From the NCBI RefSeq assembly GCF_014200605.1, contig NZ_JACHCE010000010.1, forward strand, positions 1-64,000: DNA of 64,000 nucleotides. The letters are read 5' to 3'. Below are positions 62,937-64,000 of the stretch, in pieces. Below the pieces are notes generated by a model. That model worked only from the letters and a program-made list of their open reading frames with translations, had not been told where the DNA came from and did no database searches. Positions within the stretch are counted from its first letter, which is position 1. Every line of letters begins with the position of its first letter. This DNA comes from Pedobacter cryoconitis. Its GTDB lineage: Bacteria; Bacteroidota; Bacteroidia; Sphingobacteriales; Sphingobacteriaceae. A program made the translations under genes and the position numbers.

Positions 62937-64000
62937 TTAAATGTGAAGCTGAATCGCTATATCCGCAAGATTTTTTAATCCTTTCTCTAATTTATCATTC
63001 CACGGAGTCCCATAATTTAAACGCATACAATTAGAAAACTGATCCTGCAGCGTAAAAAGCCTCCCTGGTGCTATACTCACCCCCTTTTTAATAGCAAGCT
63101 CATATAATTTAACTGTATCAATCTTTTTATCAAATTCGACCCATAAAACCATCCCCCCCTGTGGCCGGCTCACTTTTGTCCCTTCCGGAAAATAGTCATG
63201 AATAGCCCGGATATATTGCAAACTGTTCGTATGCAGCGTATTCCTGAGTTTCCTTAGGTGATGTTCATAACGACCAGTTTCCAAAAAATTAGCAATAACT
63301 TCCTGAGTAATACTGGTTGAAGCTATAGAATGAAAGAGTTTCAGTCTCAAAATCTCCGATTTAAACTTTCCAGGCGCTAACCAGCCTACACGATAACCAG
63401 GCGCCAGCGTCTTAGAAATAGAGCTGCACCAGAGCACTAATCCACTCTCATCAAAGCCCTTACAGGTACCTGGCCGGTTAGCACCGAAATAAATATCTCC
63501 ATAGATATCATCTTCAATTAAAGGTATATTGTGTTTTTGAATCAATCTGACTACCTCTTTTTTATGTTCATCAGGCATCAGACTACCTAAAGGATTACTA
63601 AAGTTACTGACCAGCAGACATAAATTAATTTTGTTAGCCTCCAGTGCTTTTTTTAAAGCGTCTATTTCTATTCCTGTTTGTGGATGTGTAGGTAATTCCA
63701 GGACTCTCAGACCTAAACTTCTGGCTAATTGCAAAACACCAAAGTACACCGGGCTTTCTACCGCAATAGTGTCTCCAGGTTTCCCAAGGGCCATCATGGC
63801 ATAAGCAATTGCATTAATACAACCTGCTGTCGTTATAATATCCTCATGGCTTAAATCAGGCATATTCAATGCGTGCCTTGCCACCTGCTTTCTTAATTTC
63901 TCATTTCCCTGGATTTCTCCATAGGTCGTACCACTCCCTTTCAATTCCCGCATCGCCAGGATGAGTCCCTTATTCAACTTAGCAATTGGCAGTAATTCAT
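62937..64000 (-). CDS. MocR-type GntR/aminotransferase regulator (partial, runs off window)
   Basis: The C-terminal part, about 354 residues, of a PdxR/MocR protein. It is the fold-type I aminotransferase domain: YGEIQGNEKLRKQVARHAL, ESPVYFGVLQLARSLGLRVLELPTHPQTGIE, SNFSNPLGSLMPDEHKKEVV, DDIYGDIYFG and the PLP-binding Lys in SSISKTLAPGYRVGW. The frame stays open to the window edge (ELLPIAKLNKGLI), so the N-terminal GntR winged helix lies beyond 64000. A TTG at 63977 is not the true start. Such proteins use PLP as a sensor rather than for catalysis. Confidence 0.9.
   Translation of the reverse strand, partial: ELLPIAKLNKGLILAMRELKGSGTTYGEIQGNEKLRKQVARHALNMPDLSHEDIITTAGCINAIAYAMMALGKPGDTIAVESPVYFGVLQLARSLGLRVLELPTHPQTGIEIDALKKALEANKINLCLLVSNFSNPLGSLMPDEHKKEVVRLIQKHNIPLIEDDIYGDIYFGANRPGTCKGFDESGLVLWCSSISKTLAPGYRVGWLAPGKFKSEILRLKLFHSIASTSITQEVIANFLETGRYEHHLRKLRNTLHTNSLQYIRAIHDYFPEGTKVSRPQGGMVLWVEFDKKIDTVKLYELAIKKGVSIAPGRLFTLQDQFSNCMRLNYGTPWNDKLEKGLKNLADIAIQLHI

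Overview
This AT-rich window comes from a Bacteroidota chromosome, most likely Sphingobacteriaceae close to Pedobacter. That assignment rests on the gene content: two SusC/SusD pairs, an ECF sigma/FecR surface-signalling unit, DUF4249, DUF4270 and DUF2490 envelope proteins, and many promoters with the Bacteroidota -7 box TAnnTTTG and short or nearly absent leaders. I see no insertion sequence, prophage, CRISPR array or rRNA. One tRNA, tRNA-Cys(GCA), lies at 547-617.

Layout. 0.8-4.2 kb: a large SWIM/SNF2 helicase. 4.4-8.3 kb: an unknown protein, then a TonB-dependent receptor with its DUF4249 lipoprotein. 8.4-17.1 kb: a tight six-gene operon of Ser/Thr kinase, unknown protein, 29-aa membrane microprotein, PP2C phosphatase, a giant SEDS glycosyltransferase fused to a penicillin-binding transpeptidase, and an FHA protein. 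In content it resembles the actinobacterial pknB/pstP/rodA/pbpA/fha locus. 17.3-24.3 kb: ECF sigma, FecR, SusC with an STN domain, and SusD. 24.5-27.1 kb: an amidohydrolase, stand-alone RibB and a Crp/Fnr regulator. 27.1-31.8 kb: a YbtPQ/IrtAB-like ABC pair with a divergent AraC regulator, probably for siderophores or metals. 31.8-34.4 kb: MetQ-MetI-MetN. 34.6-41.4 kb: an alcohol dehydrogenase, a LytS/LytTR two-component system, and carboxylate transport genes (DUF2490, CitM-like, DctA-like). The divergent gap between them holds a 72-bp tandem repeat and a long hairpin. 41.5-46.3 kb: quinone oxidoreductase, MscS channel, esterase, AraC regulator and nitrilase. 46.3-50.9 kb: an OmpR/HisKA two-component system divergent from a DUF4270-kelch lipoprotein pair. 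51-57.2 kb: CocE-type hydrolase with SusD and SusC. 57.6-60.1 kb: membrane protein, winged-helix regulator and CreD. 60.1-64 kb: a DUF2809 pseudogene, an AraC regulator divergent from an exported WrbA-RidA fusion, a small unknown gene, and a MocR-type regulator cut by the window end.

How it fits together. The window is mostly envelope and nutrient-acquisition functions, each with its own local regulator. The strongest candidate for an under-described system is the kinase/phosphatase/SEDS-PBP/FHA operon: one polypeptide carries both peptidoglycan polymerase and crosslinking activities, beside a complete phosphosignalling set and a microprotein. Second are the exported WrbA-RidA fusion and the repeat-plus-hairpin region at 37.5-38.0 kb. 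All functions are read from motifs by eye; no database search was run.
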